Shown here: positions 1 through 11,500 of the stretch, one piece after another | Layout of the letters: every line of letters begins with the position of its first letter | How positions within the stretch are numbered: position 1 is the stretch's first letter | Assembly (NCBI GenBank): GCA_033675265.1 | Contig: JAUJYZ010000466.1 | Span: forward strand, 176,001-240,000 | DNA length: 64,000 bases | Origin: Actinostola sp. cb2023 | Taxonomy: Eukaryota; Cnidaria; Anthozoa; Actiniaria; Actinostolidae | Reading direction: 5' to 3' | Made by a program: the position numbers and the translations under genes | Notes under the pieces: model-generated | Databases searched by the model: none | Told to the model about the DNA's origin: nothing | What the model saw: only the letters and a program-made list of their open reading frames with translations

Positions 1-376
1 GGAAATACAGTATAACTCGTTATTACGGACAGCTTCGGACCATATAAAGTGTCTAAATCACTCTCCATAATAACAAGGTGACCATATTAAGGGTAAAGCG
101 GGATTCGACTGTTTGGAAGAATGAAACTGCCTTTTTATTGTCTTCGTGAAAGTTCAAACGGACCCGGAAATGACGTGCAGAAGAAACGCGTCATAACTTA
201 TTCAATAGTTTCAACGTACCACATCCTCATCATCGTCATCAACATCATCGTCCTCATCGTTGTCTGCTATCTACAAAATAACCGCACTTATTGCATGCAA
301 CTATCTGTGTTATTGCTGAATACGAAATATTATTCTATGGCTTCTAAATATCAAAGATACCCACTGGCGAACTCGT
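1..376. other. Left-edge sequence without recognised gene
   Basis: It contains a short ATC-rich simple stretch near 220-265 and otherwise unique-looking DNA up to the satellite. I see no splice-flanked frame resembling the missing glycosyltransferase catalytic domain. Confidence 0.5.
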
Positions 377-2734
377 GGATTAGCGGCTTGAAAGTTTACA
401 GCCGAGTGAGTGACGGAGTGACACTTCCGGTTCAAAAGTCCCATCCAAATAACTAGTGGATTAGCGGCTCTAAAATTTACAGCCGAGTGAGTGATCGAGT
501 GACACTTCCGGTTCAAAAGTCCCATCCAAATAACTAGTGGATTAGCGGCTCTAAAATTTACAGCCGAGTGAGTGATCGAGTGACACTTCCGGTTCAAAAG
601 TCCCATCCAAATAACTAGTGGATTAGCGGCTCTAAAATTTACAGCCGAGTGAGTGACGGAGTGATACTTCCGGCTCAAAAGTCCCATCCAAATAACTAGT
701 GGATTAGCGGCTCTAAAATTTCACAGTTGAGTGAGTGATCGAGTGACACTTCCGGTTCAAAAGTCCCATCCAAATAACTAGTGGATTAGCGGCTCTAAAA
801 TTTACAGCCGAGTGAGTGATCGAGTGATCGAGTGGACTTCTAAATTCAAAAGTCCCATCCAAATAACTAGTGGATTAGCGGCTCTAAAATTTACAGCCGA
901 GTGAGTGATCGAGTGACACTTCCGGTTCAAAAGTCCCATCCAAATAACTAGTGGATTAGCGGCTCTAAAATTTACAGCCGAGTGAGTGATCGAGTGAGAC
1001 TTCCGGTTCAAAAGTCCCATCCCAATAACTAGTGGATTAGCGGCTCTAAAATTTACAGCCGAGTGAGTGATCGAGTGACACTTCCGGTTCAAAAGTCCCA
1101 TCCCAATAACTAGTGGATTAGCGGCTCTAAAATTTACAGCCGAGTGAGTGATCGAGTGATACTTCCGGTTCAAAAGTCCCATCCAAATAACTAGTGGATT
1201 AGCGGCTCTAAAATTTACAGCCGAGTGAGTGATCGAGTGACACTTCCGGTTCAAAAGTCCCATCCAAATAACTAGTGGATTAGCGGCTCTAAAATTTACA
1301 GCCGAGTGAGTGATCGAGTGAGACTTCCGGTTCAAAAGTCCCATCCCAATAACTAGTGGATTAGCGGCTCTAAAATTTACAGCCGATTGAGTGATCGAGT
1401 GACACTTCCGGTTCAAAAGTCCCATCCAAATAACTAGTGGATTAGCAGCTCTAAAATTTACAGCCGAGTGAGTGATCGAGTGACACTTCCGGTTCAAAAG
1501 TCCCATCCCAATAACTAGTGGATTAGCGGCTCTAAAATTTACAGCCGAGTGAGTGATCGAGTGAGACTTCCAGTTCAAAAGTCCCATCCCAATAACTAGT
1601 GGATTAGCGGCTCTAAAATTTACAGCCGAGTGAGTGATCGAGTGACACTTCCGGTTCAAAAGTCCCATCCAAATAACTAGTGGATTAGCGGCTCTAAAAT
1701 TTACAGCCGAGTGAGTGATCGAGTGAGACTTCCGGTTCAAAAGTCCCATCCCAATAACTAGTGGATTAGCGGCTCTAAAATTTACAGCCGAGTGAGTGAT
1801 CGAGTGACACTTCCGGTTCAAAAGTCCCATCCCAATAACTAGTGGATTAGCGGCTCTAAAATTTACAGCCGAGTGAGTGACGGAGTGATACTTCCGGTTC
1901 AAAAGTCCCATCCAAATAGCTAGTGGATTAGCGGCTCTAAAATTTACAGCCGAGTGAGTGATCGAGTGACACTTCCGGTTCAAAAGTCCCATCCAAATAA
2001 CTAGTGGATTAGCGGCTCTAAAATTTACAGCCGAGTGAGTGATCGAGTGAGACTTCCGGTTCAAAAGTCCCATCCCAATAACTAGTGGATTAGCGGCTCT
2101 AAAATTTACAGCCAAGTGAGTGATCGAGTGACACTTCCGGTTCAAAAGTCCCATCCAAATAACTAGTGGATTAGCGGCTCTAAAATTTACAGCCGAGTGA
2201 GTGATCGAGTGAGACTTCCGGTTCAAAAGTCCCATCCAAATAACTAGTGGATTAGCGGCTCTAAAATTTACAGCCGAGTGAGTGACGGAGTGATACTTCC
2301 GGTTCAAAAGTCCCATCCAAATAACTAGTGGATTAGCGGCTCTAAAATTTACAGCCGAGTGAGTGATCGAGTGACACTTCCGGTTCAAAAGTCCCATCCA
2401 AATAACTAGTGGATTAGCGGCTCTAAAATTTACAGCCGAGTGAGTGATCGAGTGAGACTTCCGGTTCAAAAGTCCCATCCCAATAACTAGTGGATTAGCG
2501 GCTCTAAAATTTACAGCCGAGTGAGTGATCGAGTGACACTTCCGGTTGAAAAGTCCCATCCAAATAACTAGTGGATTAGCGGCTCTAAAATTTACAGCCG
2601 AGTGAGTGACGGAGTGATACTTCCGGTTCAAAAGTCCCATCCAAATAACTAGTGGATTAGCGGCTCTAAAATTTACAGCCGAGTGAGTGATCGAGTGACA
2701 CTTCCGGTTCAAAAGTCCCATCCCAATAACTAGT
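377..2734. repeat. 81-bp satellite array, about 29 units
   Basis: Each unit begins GGATTAGCGGCTCTAAAATT and runs through TTACAGCCGAGTGAGTGATC, a CACTTCCGGTTCAAAAGTCC block and ATAACTAGT. Variants alternate at a few positions (ATC/ACG after GTGAGTG; CACTT, AGACTT or ATACTT). Since 81 is 27 codons, one minus-strand frame stays open for 639 codons without being a gene. One unit near 720-860 carries small indels. The array is downstream of, or in a late intron of, the B4GALNT-like gene. Confidence 0.95.
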
Positions 2735-3001
2735 GGACTTGCAATCCACGAGTTAAAAATGACTCAATTAATCTGACTGATATTTACGAAAATATGATTG
2801 AAGTTTGCGTTGGAGATGTAATGTTCTTCAAGAAGTGAAGTGATTAGCTGTGTTTACTCAAATCTGACTTGATAATGATGGAGAAAACTGGCAATAGAAT
2901 ACACTAATTGTTCAAACATACCACATTTGAATCCTCATCATCCAGATCGTCATTCTTCTCTATTGGTGCCAACTTAAAAACAAGACAAGAGATTAAAACC
3001 T

Positions 3002-3900
3002 GTGGCGGCCATCTTGAAAAGTAACCAGGCCTTATATTAGTTGAAATTTGAATTTCCAAAGAATTTCCAAGGTTTCAAGAGCGTGCGTTTGTTCCAGTGT
3101 TTCCCTGTAAATGCCTCGTATTTCAAAACTAAAATAATAATAATAATAAATATTTATAAAGCGCTCATAGCGAAAGTTCTGAGCGCTGAATACAAAGATA
3201 TATAAAAAAATATATATAAAAATATATGCGTTTTTTTTAATGCAAAGGCTTGGTTCCCTTTCGAAATTGTAGAATCGCATTGAATCATGGGGGACGCACT
3301 TTTCGAAATTGCATTTGAAAACAGTCTCAGTACCAAAATGCGCAAGAATAAAGCGATTTACAGAAAATTGGATTAGGAGTAGACGTTTTGCGATTCTCAG
3401 TATTATGCTAACTCAAGACATTTAAGCAGTTGGCTTGTAATTTGGTTTTTCGCTTCTGTCAATCAACATAAAAATCAGAAAACTTAAAAATAAAAGCCAG
3501 AAGACCCACCAAATGGAAACCAAATATGATTTTGAGCTAAAATATGGATCATTTGGTCGAAGAATGTATTTAGTTTTGAATTTGTTTGAGTTTTGAATTT
3601 GATTGACAGAAGCAAAAAAACAAGTTCCAGCCGACTGTTTTAATGACTGAGTTCGCATAATACTGAGAACCGCAGTAAAAACGTTTTGCTACAATTAGAA
3701 GAATGGTGTCCTTCAAAACAGTCCCACAATCCAATGCGAGCATTAACTTCGAAATGGCCATTTTGAAAAGTGGCGGCCATCTTGAAAAGTAACCAAGCCT
3801 TATATTAGTTGGAAATTGAATTTCCAAAGAATTTCCAAGGTTTGAAGAGCGTGCGTTTTATCTGTTTCCCTGTAAATGCCTCTGTATTACAAAACTAATG
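3002..3900. repeat. Direct repeat pair (3002-3132 and 3770-3900) around a hairpin
   Basis: Both copies begin GTGGCGGCCATCTTGAAAAG and end near CCTGTAAATGCCTC; similarity resumes at GCAAAGGCTTGGTT (3240 and 3909). The left copy is interrupted at about 3135-3235 by ATAATAATA followed by AAGCGC and AT-rich sequence. Between the copies, 3385-3690 is loosely palindromic (CTCAGTATTATGC at both ends in opposite orientation). The region falls inside the last visible intron of the B4GALNT-like gene. Confidence 0.75.
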
Positions 3901-3966
3901 TTTTTCATGCAAAGGCTTGGTTACCTTTCAATATGGCCTCCAGTGTTAAATCACTGTCGCTCCTAC

Positions 3967-5576
3967 CTGATTTCTTTGATCAATTTTGGAAAACAACAGT
4001 TTTCTTGACGTTGCAGTATTCTTTCCTTGTTTTCTTGGACGAAGATTGTTTACCATTTGATGATCAACGCGGACATCGCCTCTGGGAACCGCTGAACCTT
4101 TGCTGCGATGTGAATCTTGTTCGAGGTTTCTTCCCTGCGAATCTTTGTGTATTTCGTTGGATTGGCCCTTAGTTCGAATCAAAGGAGCCTTGTCGTTGCT
4201 TGCTGCAACACGTGCGTTGTTCTGCTGTGGTGCTTTTCTGACACTTTTGACGTAATTGTTCTTCGTATTCGTTACTTTACTCTGAGGTTTTCGCGATTTT
4301 TTTCTAGTTCTATTTCTATCACTTTTCAGTTCTGCTCGTTTGATATCATTCTTTATATCTTGCGCACTTTTTATTTGATTCAATATTTTATGATTTGCAA
4401 CTGGTTTACGTACTAAAGAGCCTTTGGCCACACGTTTCGGAACAACATCGCTCCTCATTCGTTCTTTTCTCGTATTCGTATCGGGTTGCCGAAGTTTTGC
4501 CGAACTTGGACGACGACGCCGAGACTCTTCCTCTATAATTCCATTATTTATCTTAATTCTATCCACGATTCTATTGTAACTGTCTCTTGGATCATTACTC
4601 TGGATTATTTCGTCTTGATGTTGCAGAGGAATCGGCTGCTTTTGTAAGTCTTTATTCTCTTTATACACCTCCATTAATAACCGAACTTGTTCATCTAAAC
4701 TGCGTATCGTTGCTTTTGCCGACCGTCCGTCGAGACTGTCGCCTTCAAGAAAACTTTCAATCGGAAACTCGTCGGAAAGGTCGGACGGCGTCGTTACCAC
4801 CGAGTCCTTTCCGTCGGGACCGAAAACTTGGATCTTCCCCTCTTCGTATAGCGTATGATTGGTTAGTTTAGGGTTCTTGTTGTTAAGACTGTTTCCATGG
4901 GAATCCGTCGTCCGTCGTCCAAGGCATTTATCATAAGGCTTCATGTGAGTTAAGAGAGTGTTATCGTTGGGGTAAACAGCGGAATCGTGGATCAGCTTCA
5001 CCCCTTCGTATCGCCTCAGCGTGAAGTTCACCAGATAACTGGGTTCGTAGGTACAGTTTGGCAGTACGTTAGTGAAACTTTTTAGCGAGACTTTGCGGCG
5101 GTTGTGATGTTCAACCTCTGGTTCATTATTCGAACCGAATTTATGCACTTCTCGATCTAGCACCACGCTCCATGTACGGGAATGAGTATGAGATGGTAGA
5201 GTCTGCGGGATGAACTTGGCATAGTGCGTCACATCTGAAGAAGCATTCTGGTCGCCTATATACATGGATATCGAATCCCCGGTGATGTAACGAAACCCGG
5301 GTAGGCCGGGGATTTTCCAGCCTACGAGAATATGGTCCTCCCTAGTCCCTTGCTTATGGAGAGCCTCTATGAAATACTTCTGACCCTTCTTTAGGTAAAT
5401 CTGACGTGATAACTGTGTGTTATATTTGGTGAATTCTGCTGCATTAGTCTTGTGGGAGCCGTTCAGACTTGTCAGGTTACCCACCCATGATAGTAGTTTG
5501 ACGTTCTCTGGGTTTTCGTCTTTGCTTAGCCATAGTTCGGAGGTGTCATCTGATGAAAGTGCGAATATATATTTTC
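3967..5576 (-). CDS. Exon 6 of the B4GALNT3/4-like gene: rest of PA14 domain and long basic linker
   Basis: This 1610-nt exon follows the acceptor tttctttgtag and opens in phase 1, completing a Gly codon. It ends in phase 0 at CAG/GTAGGA. The first 150 or so residues finish the PA14 fold (FALSSDDTSELWLS, SWVGNL, QIYLKKGQKYFIEALHKQG). The rest is the family region before the enzyme domain, then about 250 residues rich in Lys, Arg, Ser and Asn that look disordered. If the donor were not used, translation would stop ten codons later at 3946-3948. Confidence 0.85.
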
Positions 5577-8500
5577 CTACAAAGAAAATGAAGGAAATTC
5601 AAGGACTATTAACAGCTAAGCGGAAGTCAAATAAACAAGTCAGATGTTTTTGCTATCTATCACGTGACATAAGCCCATGCACGTGACTGTATTAATAATT
5701 CATACAAAAGGCCTATCAAATGTAGTTTCTCATCCAATGAGAATGAGATATTGAGTACAATGAAATTATTATTATTATTATTATTATTATTTTTAAATTA
5801 AAAAAATATATATTATTATTATTATTAAAAAAATATATATATTATTATTATTATTAAATACCTGTTAGTGGAGGATGGATGTATCCAAATATTCTCTGTC
5901 CGTAGTCGTCTTCGTAGTGTTTGACAAAAAAACGGCTGACTGTCAGATGGAGGTCTGGGTACAAGGGAAAGAACCAGTTTCGACGCAGGTCGTGTATAGT
6001 GTTGCCGCACCACGCCTGCCAAACATGGACGTTCAGCTGACCACGCATCTGAAGGCGCAGAAAATAATCAGTATCATCATATACAATACTGATGATGATG
6101 ATAATAATAATAATGATGATAATAGTGATGATGATCATAATAGTGATGATGATGATGATGACAATATGGACAATTGGTGGAATAAGCGCCATATAAATAA
6201 AAATTATTATTATTATTGGTAGAGGCTGATGGTGATTAGACTCTACGCACCCGTTTTTAGTTCCGTCACGCAACGCTCTCGGCTGCGTGACGGAACTAAA
6301 AACGGGTGCGTAGAGTCTAGATGGTGATATGATGGCGATGATTTCTTAATGGGAGAGATGACGATGAACATGACAACATAACAACAATAATAATGAATAA
6401 TGATAACGATGTCTTCTCACCCCTGGTTGCCATGGATACGTTTCCCATTTAAATTTCTTCAGGTGACGACGATGTTCCCTATCCCGTGATGCTTTGCTAT
6501 TTCTATTTTCTGTGTCACGTGTTTTTGGCTTTGAGATAGAAGAAGTCTCTCTAACAAGTGATTCAGTGGTTAGGTTGTCGGCTGTGGGATTAGGGGTGCT
6601 GGTAGAGTCTTCAGAGTCGTTGCCTGTGTACACAAGATTAAATAAAATGCATAAAAGATTAACACAATAATAGCAATAGAGATAAGAAAAGGTCTGGAAG
6701 ACTGGGTACGAGTGTTATAACCATTGAGAGAGCAGTTCTGAATTAAATTGTGGCAATACTTCTCCAGTTTAAAAACTGTATAGCCTATCCAAAAAATAAA
6801 ATATAAATAAATAAATAAATATCCTATCCAATGTGCTGGAGAAAGAACGTTGAATCCATTCAAGTGATATTTCAACTAGTCTTTCATCGATGACAAACAC
6901 CTCGAAAAACTTGTACTAATTCAGCCAATCAAAACACTCGAACCCAGTGTTCCAACATTTAAGAACTGTACCAAAAATATAACTCAACCAGGGCCGTACA
7001 TAACCCAAAATTCAAGGGGGGCAGTTCTGAGTATTTTTTGGTATCTTTTTCTCCTTGCTTAGGGGGGGGGGGGGGGGGGGGGGGCAACTGCAACTGCCCC
7101 CCTGCCCCTGTGCTGTGTACGGCCCTGTCAACAAAGTAAAATATATAAACAAAGAATAAAGAATATTGTACATGTAATTATAGTTTTACATCGTACAGTA
7201 GATATAATATCAAGCAAAACACAATCCGGAGATAGCCATATGAGACGTGTAATTAAGTCTGCATGCAAGGAACTTAAACTACATTCCTCAAAACCACCGG
7301 CTCGGACTGATAGAACAATAGAACGATGCAGTAAGATTCGTTCTATTGTTTGGTTAGCATCTACACGAACAAGTTTTCCTTGACAAGTTTTCCTTGACAA
7401 GGAAAAATTGACAATTTTTTGTCATCTACACGAGCAAGTTTTCCATGACAAGGAAAAATTGGCGATGTTTTTGTCGTCTACACGAGCAAGGCTTCCTTGT
7501 CAAGGAAATACATCCAAACTAACCCTCGGATGTCACGCAGGCTATTGTTTGGGCGGCCAAGGCGGTTTTAAGGGATGGAATCTAGTCAGTACACTTTACA
7601 AAATAGAAAAGAAAACGGCAGACAAAAAATGCCATAACTTAACGTAAAAATCATCCCCCACAAAAGGCAAATTAAAAAGACTTGCACGTATGCCAGTTCT
7701 AGCTCATCTCCAAGCGCGCCTTAGAAACAGTATACTTACTTGAAGAAAAAGAAGAAGAAAAAACACAGAAAAATAGGCCAAATTTCCCAAATGGTCGAAA
7801 ATGTCAACGAAGAATTCTTTCAAAATAAAATCTAAAATACATTGTTATTTCGATTGGTTTTAACGTACCATTGTTGGCCAGTTGCCGGAGATTGAGTAGA
7901 GTTTCTTTTTGGCTGTTATTATGAAGGATTTCGTCTTGGTTCTTCAGGCGAAGTGATACGTCTTTCTCGATTTTCTGAAAACGAAAAGACAGCAAATGGT
8001 GACTGACTGACCTTCGAGAATAAAAGCGCGGGGTAAAATGGCGGGAAAACGCGCGCGCTGTTACATCCGGGCATCGACAAGTTTTTCCCGCGCTTTTTTC
8101 TACCAGTTTGAATAATTAAAAATCTAGTAACGTTTCTCTTGCATTTTTTTCACTACGCTTTTTATGTCCCTATCATTTTACGAATTAGTTAGAAAGAACC
8201 AGTGGACGAAAATTAGAGAATTCTTGCTGACATTCAGTACCAAGTTTTGCTGTTGTTTAAACTGGTCATTGGTGCTCTCGATAATGAACTACTTTTGACC
8301 TCCAACAAAATCAATTTCAATTTCTTACGGACAAATGGATTCAGCCATAAACAAACGCTAGGGGGTAAGGTCAGCACTGATTGCTGTACCGAAAGAACTA
8401 CTTCATGATGTTTAAATTAACATTGGTCGTAGAGTACCCTCTCAGCTTGTATTCGATTGATACACAACGCGCAAAAATATTTCGCACCACGGCGCACGCT

Positions 8501-11500
8501 GCATGAACGCCTTTTCAGTCCCCAAGTCTGCACGGTATAAATAGAGGAGCTGAATATCGCCTGCAGGGGATTGACTTACAAATTGCTTGGTCTCAAAGGA
8601 AATTCCTATCATCCATTTTTCGATGTTTTATAACCAACACAGACATATAATATATGATTCTCGTCAGTCAGCGTGATTTTCACTCAGCTCAGCGGCTCAG
8701 TTTCGGTATCAGTACCACTTTGTAGCACTGCGCAATCGACTGTTCTATACATCTCTGTCACAGTCATACCATACCGTGCAAATTACTAAATTCTTTCCTA
8801 TCTGCCTTTGCCCCACTGAAACTTATATTTTCAAATTATTTTGTAATTATTCCTTGAGGCAGTGATAAAACGAGGCGCGCTACGACCATGACGATCGAAA
8901 TGAAATGAAATCTAAAGTTTCTATGCGAATATATTCAAATGAGCTTCCAGAAGTTCGCAGAGTGATATCAATAAAGCACGTTACTGACAAACTGGCTGAC
9001 ACATCTTTTGGGACTTTTGGGGCGTTTTGATGTGAAAATTCTCAGCTATGCATGGTCAATGACGGGAGGGGGTCAAGGGGATCAGTAGCCTCCCTCGCAT
9101 CCGTTTTTAGCGGGAGCGTTGCGTGAAGGAACTAAAAACGGATGCGAGGGAGGCTAGGGGATCAGGGGCTTGGCGCGTGATTTCAGCAGTGGTTAATGCG
9201 AGCACAGGATTGTGGTAAAATAGATTTATCCCGCCTTCTCCGATAAAGTTGGGGTTTACTGAAAGGTCGTTTCCAGACTCTCTCTTCCTTTTCTGCAAGG
9301 ATAGACTGGGAAAGAGGTAAGGCCTTTGACTACCGTGCTTAAAATAGAGGGTTCACAGAGGGTGATAGATTAGTACGAAAAGAGGGCAATTATTTGTGGT
9401 AATGACCTCATTGCAGGGTCAGAAAACAGATGTAAATAGAGAAACGATTAAGGTTGCAAGGTTAGCTGAAGATAACGAACTAACAAACACGGAAGAGGCT
9501 ATATCGCGAGACTCAGAACGACATTCCGATAATACACAGTCAATAATAAATAGTAAATAATAACAATAAATACCAAATCCTAACCCTAAGCCTAAACCTA
9601 ACCTTAAAGCTAAATTTGTTTCGAAATTATTGAATTAAAATGATGATAAATTATCTGAATGTCGTTCTGATTCTCGCGAAATAGCCTTTCCCAACAAACA
9701 CAGCCGGGGATAAAATACCACTCCTAATTAAAAAAACTCGTAATGAAATTTTCATGAAATGTGGTTGGACTGGACCGCCTAAAAATAATAATAACAAAAC
9801 TTGATTGTGAAATTATGTAAAGTGTAAAACCATTTAAAAATCGCATTCATCTGAATTTCGAATTTAACTTCATCACAATTCTATATGTAATTTTAGTTGT
9901 TGATATTGTTGTTTTTGTTGCTGGGAGGCGTTTCTGTTAGCTAGTACGAAATACGCCCGAGACATCGCCAAATACTATATATATAAATGCGTCTTTGCTT
10001 ACTACTAGTAATCATTGATTATTAATTTAAAAACAGTATAGTACAATAGTATGCATCAATTCAGAACCTGCAAACACATTGTGCAGGTCAACTGGCTTGA
10101 AATATTCGCACCCGTGAGAAGCAGCTTAAATACACGTGTTTGAAAAGGATCAGTTCGGAGAATGAAGAAATTGTAAGGAAGGAAGGAATGACGGAACAAA
10201 TGAAGGAAGGAAGGAAGGAAGGAAGGAAGGAAGGAAGGAAGGAAGGAAGGAAGGAAGGAAGGAAGGAAGGAAGGAAGGAAGGAAGGAAGGAAGGAAGGAA
10301 GGAAGGAAGGAAGGAAGGAAGGAAGGAAGGAAGGAAGGAAGGAAGGAAGGAAGGAAGGAAGGAAGGAAGGAAGGAAGGAAGGAAGGAAGGAAGAAAAGGT
10401 AGGAATGAAGGAATGAAGGAAGAATGAAAGAAAGGGAGAGAGAGAGAGATCAGGATAAAAGCATCGAGACTCCCGTTAGGTGCGTTTTAAGAAATATATA
10501 TTATTATTATTATTATTAGGGGGGACATCAAATGACAAAAGCAAACAAGAAAGGAGATCCAGCTATCAAGAAAGAAAATCAAAGGATCGTATACAAAATA
10601 CCAAAGATCAGATCGAGGAGAAAATCAAAATATCAGCTCAAAATATTCGATTTGCATCCTTTGACATCAGAGTTTCTTGATGCACTGCTGTCATTAGAAT
10701 TAATCTACTGATCGCAAAATACTGATTGTTTAACTGATAGGAAAATAAGAAGTCTTAATTATACCCAAACGTATGTCAATATTAGCAAGATAATGTTAAA
10801 AGGTTTCAAAGGATTCAAAGTACCAGTACCACGATAAAAGGTTCTTTCTACGAATATTAACAATTGTTGTATTTCAGGTTAGTTTACGAAATCACAAAAG
10901 CGAGAGAAGGTTCATAAATGTTGATCGCTGTTTTCGGTGCTCAAATATGGTCATACACCGCGCGGTAAAATCAGATACTGCAAAGCATACTATATCAAGG
11001 CATAGAATAAATATTGCTGCAGTTTCGAAACATCTGTAAACCGAAACATTTCGACTAATGCTTTGACGATCAAGATGATGAAGGAAAGTATAAAGTTTCA
11101 GTATAAAATTTTTTTTAATTTGTGGACTTCGAAAATCATATAAATTTTTAAAAATGATATCTTCAATATGTATTTATTATCTGTCAATCTATGGTTGTGG
11201 GTTTCGTTTTCACTGCAAATTCATATTCATTTCAGTAGTGAGACATGATTATTTCGTGTGGTTTTTTTTTTTTGCGTTTGGTGTGTGAAATGCGCTAAAA
11301 AGATCCACTATAGTAGAGGGATATATTATCGCTTTTTTGACAACTGTGAAGAGACTGTGATTGAATAGCCCGTAGAAGGTCTATTGACTTTTCAAATTAT
11401 ATTCTACACACACCTGTCGATCCACAACGACTAGCTATATGTATACTGATAAAAAAATTACATATATTTCACGCTCCACTAGTTGGATTTGGAAAATGAA

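Noticed and set aside
802..2721. 639-codon minus-strand open frame with 27-residue repeats
   Set aside because: It is created by an 81-bp satellite whose period is a multiple of three; no signal peptide, splice context or flanking unique coding sequence.
5875..6222. 115-codon plus-strand frame
   Set aside because: Antisense shadow of the PA14 exon running into an ATG/ATA microsatellite.
10140..10427. Lys-Glu-Gly-Arg repeat protein
   Set aside because: Pure (GGAA)n microsatellite.
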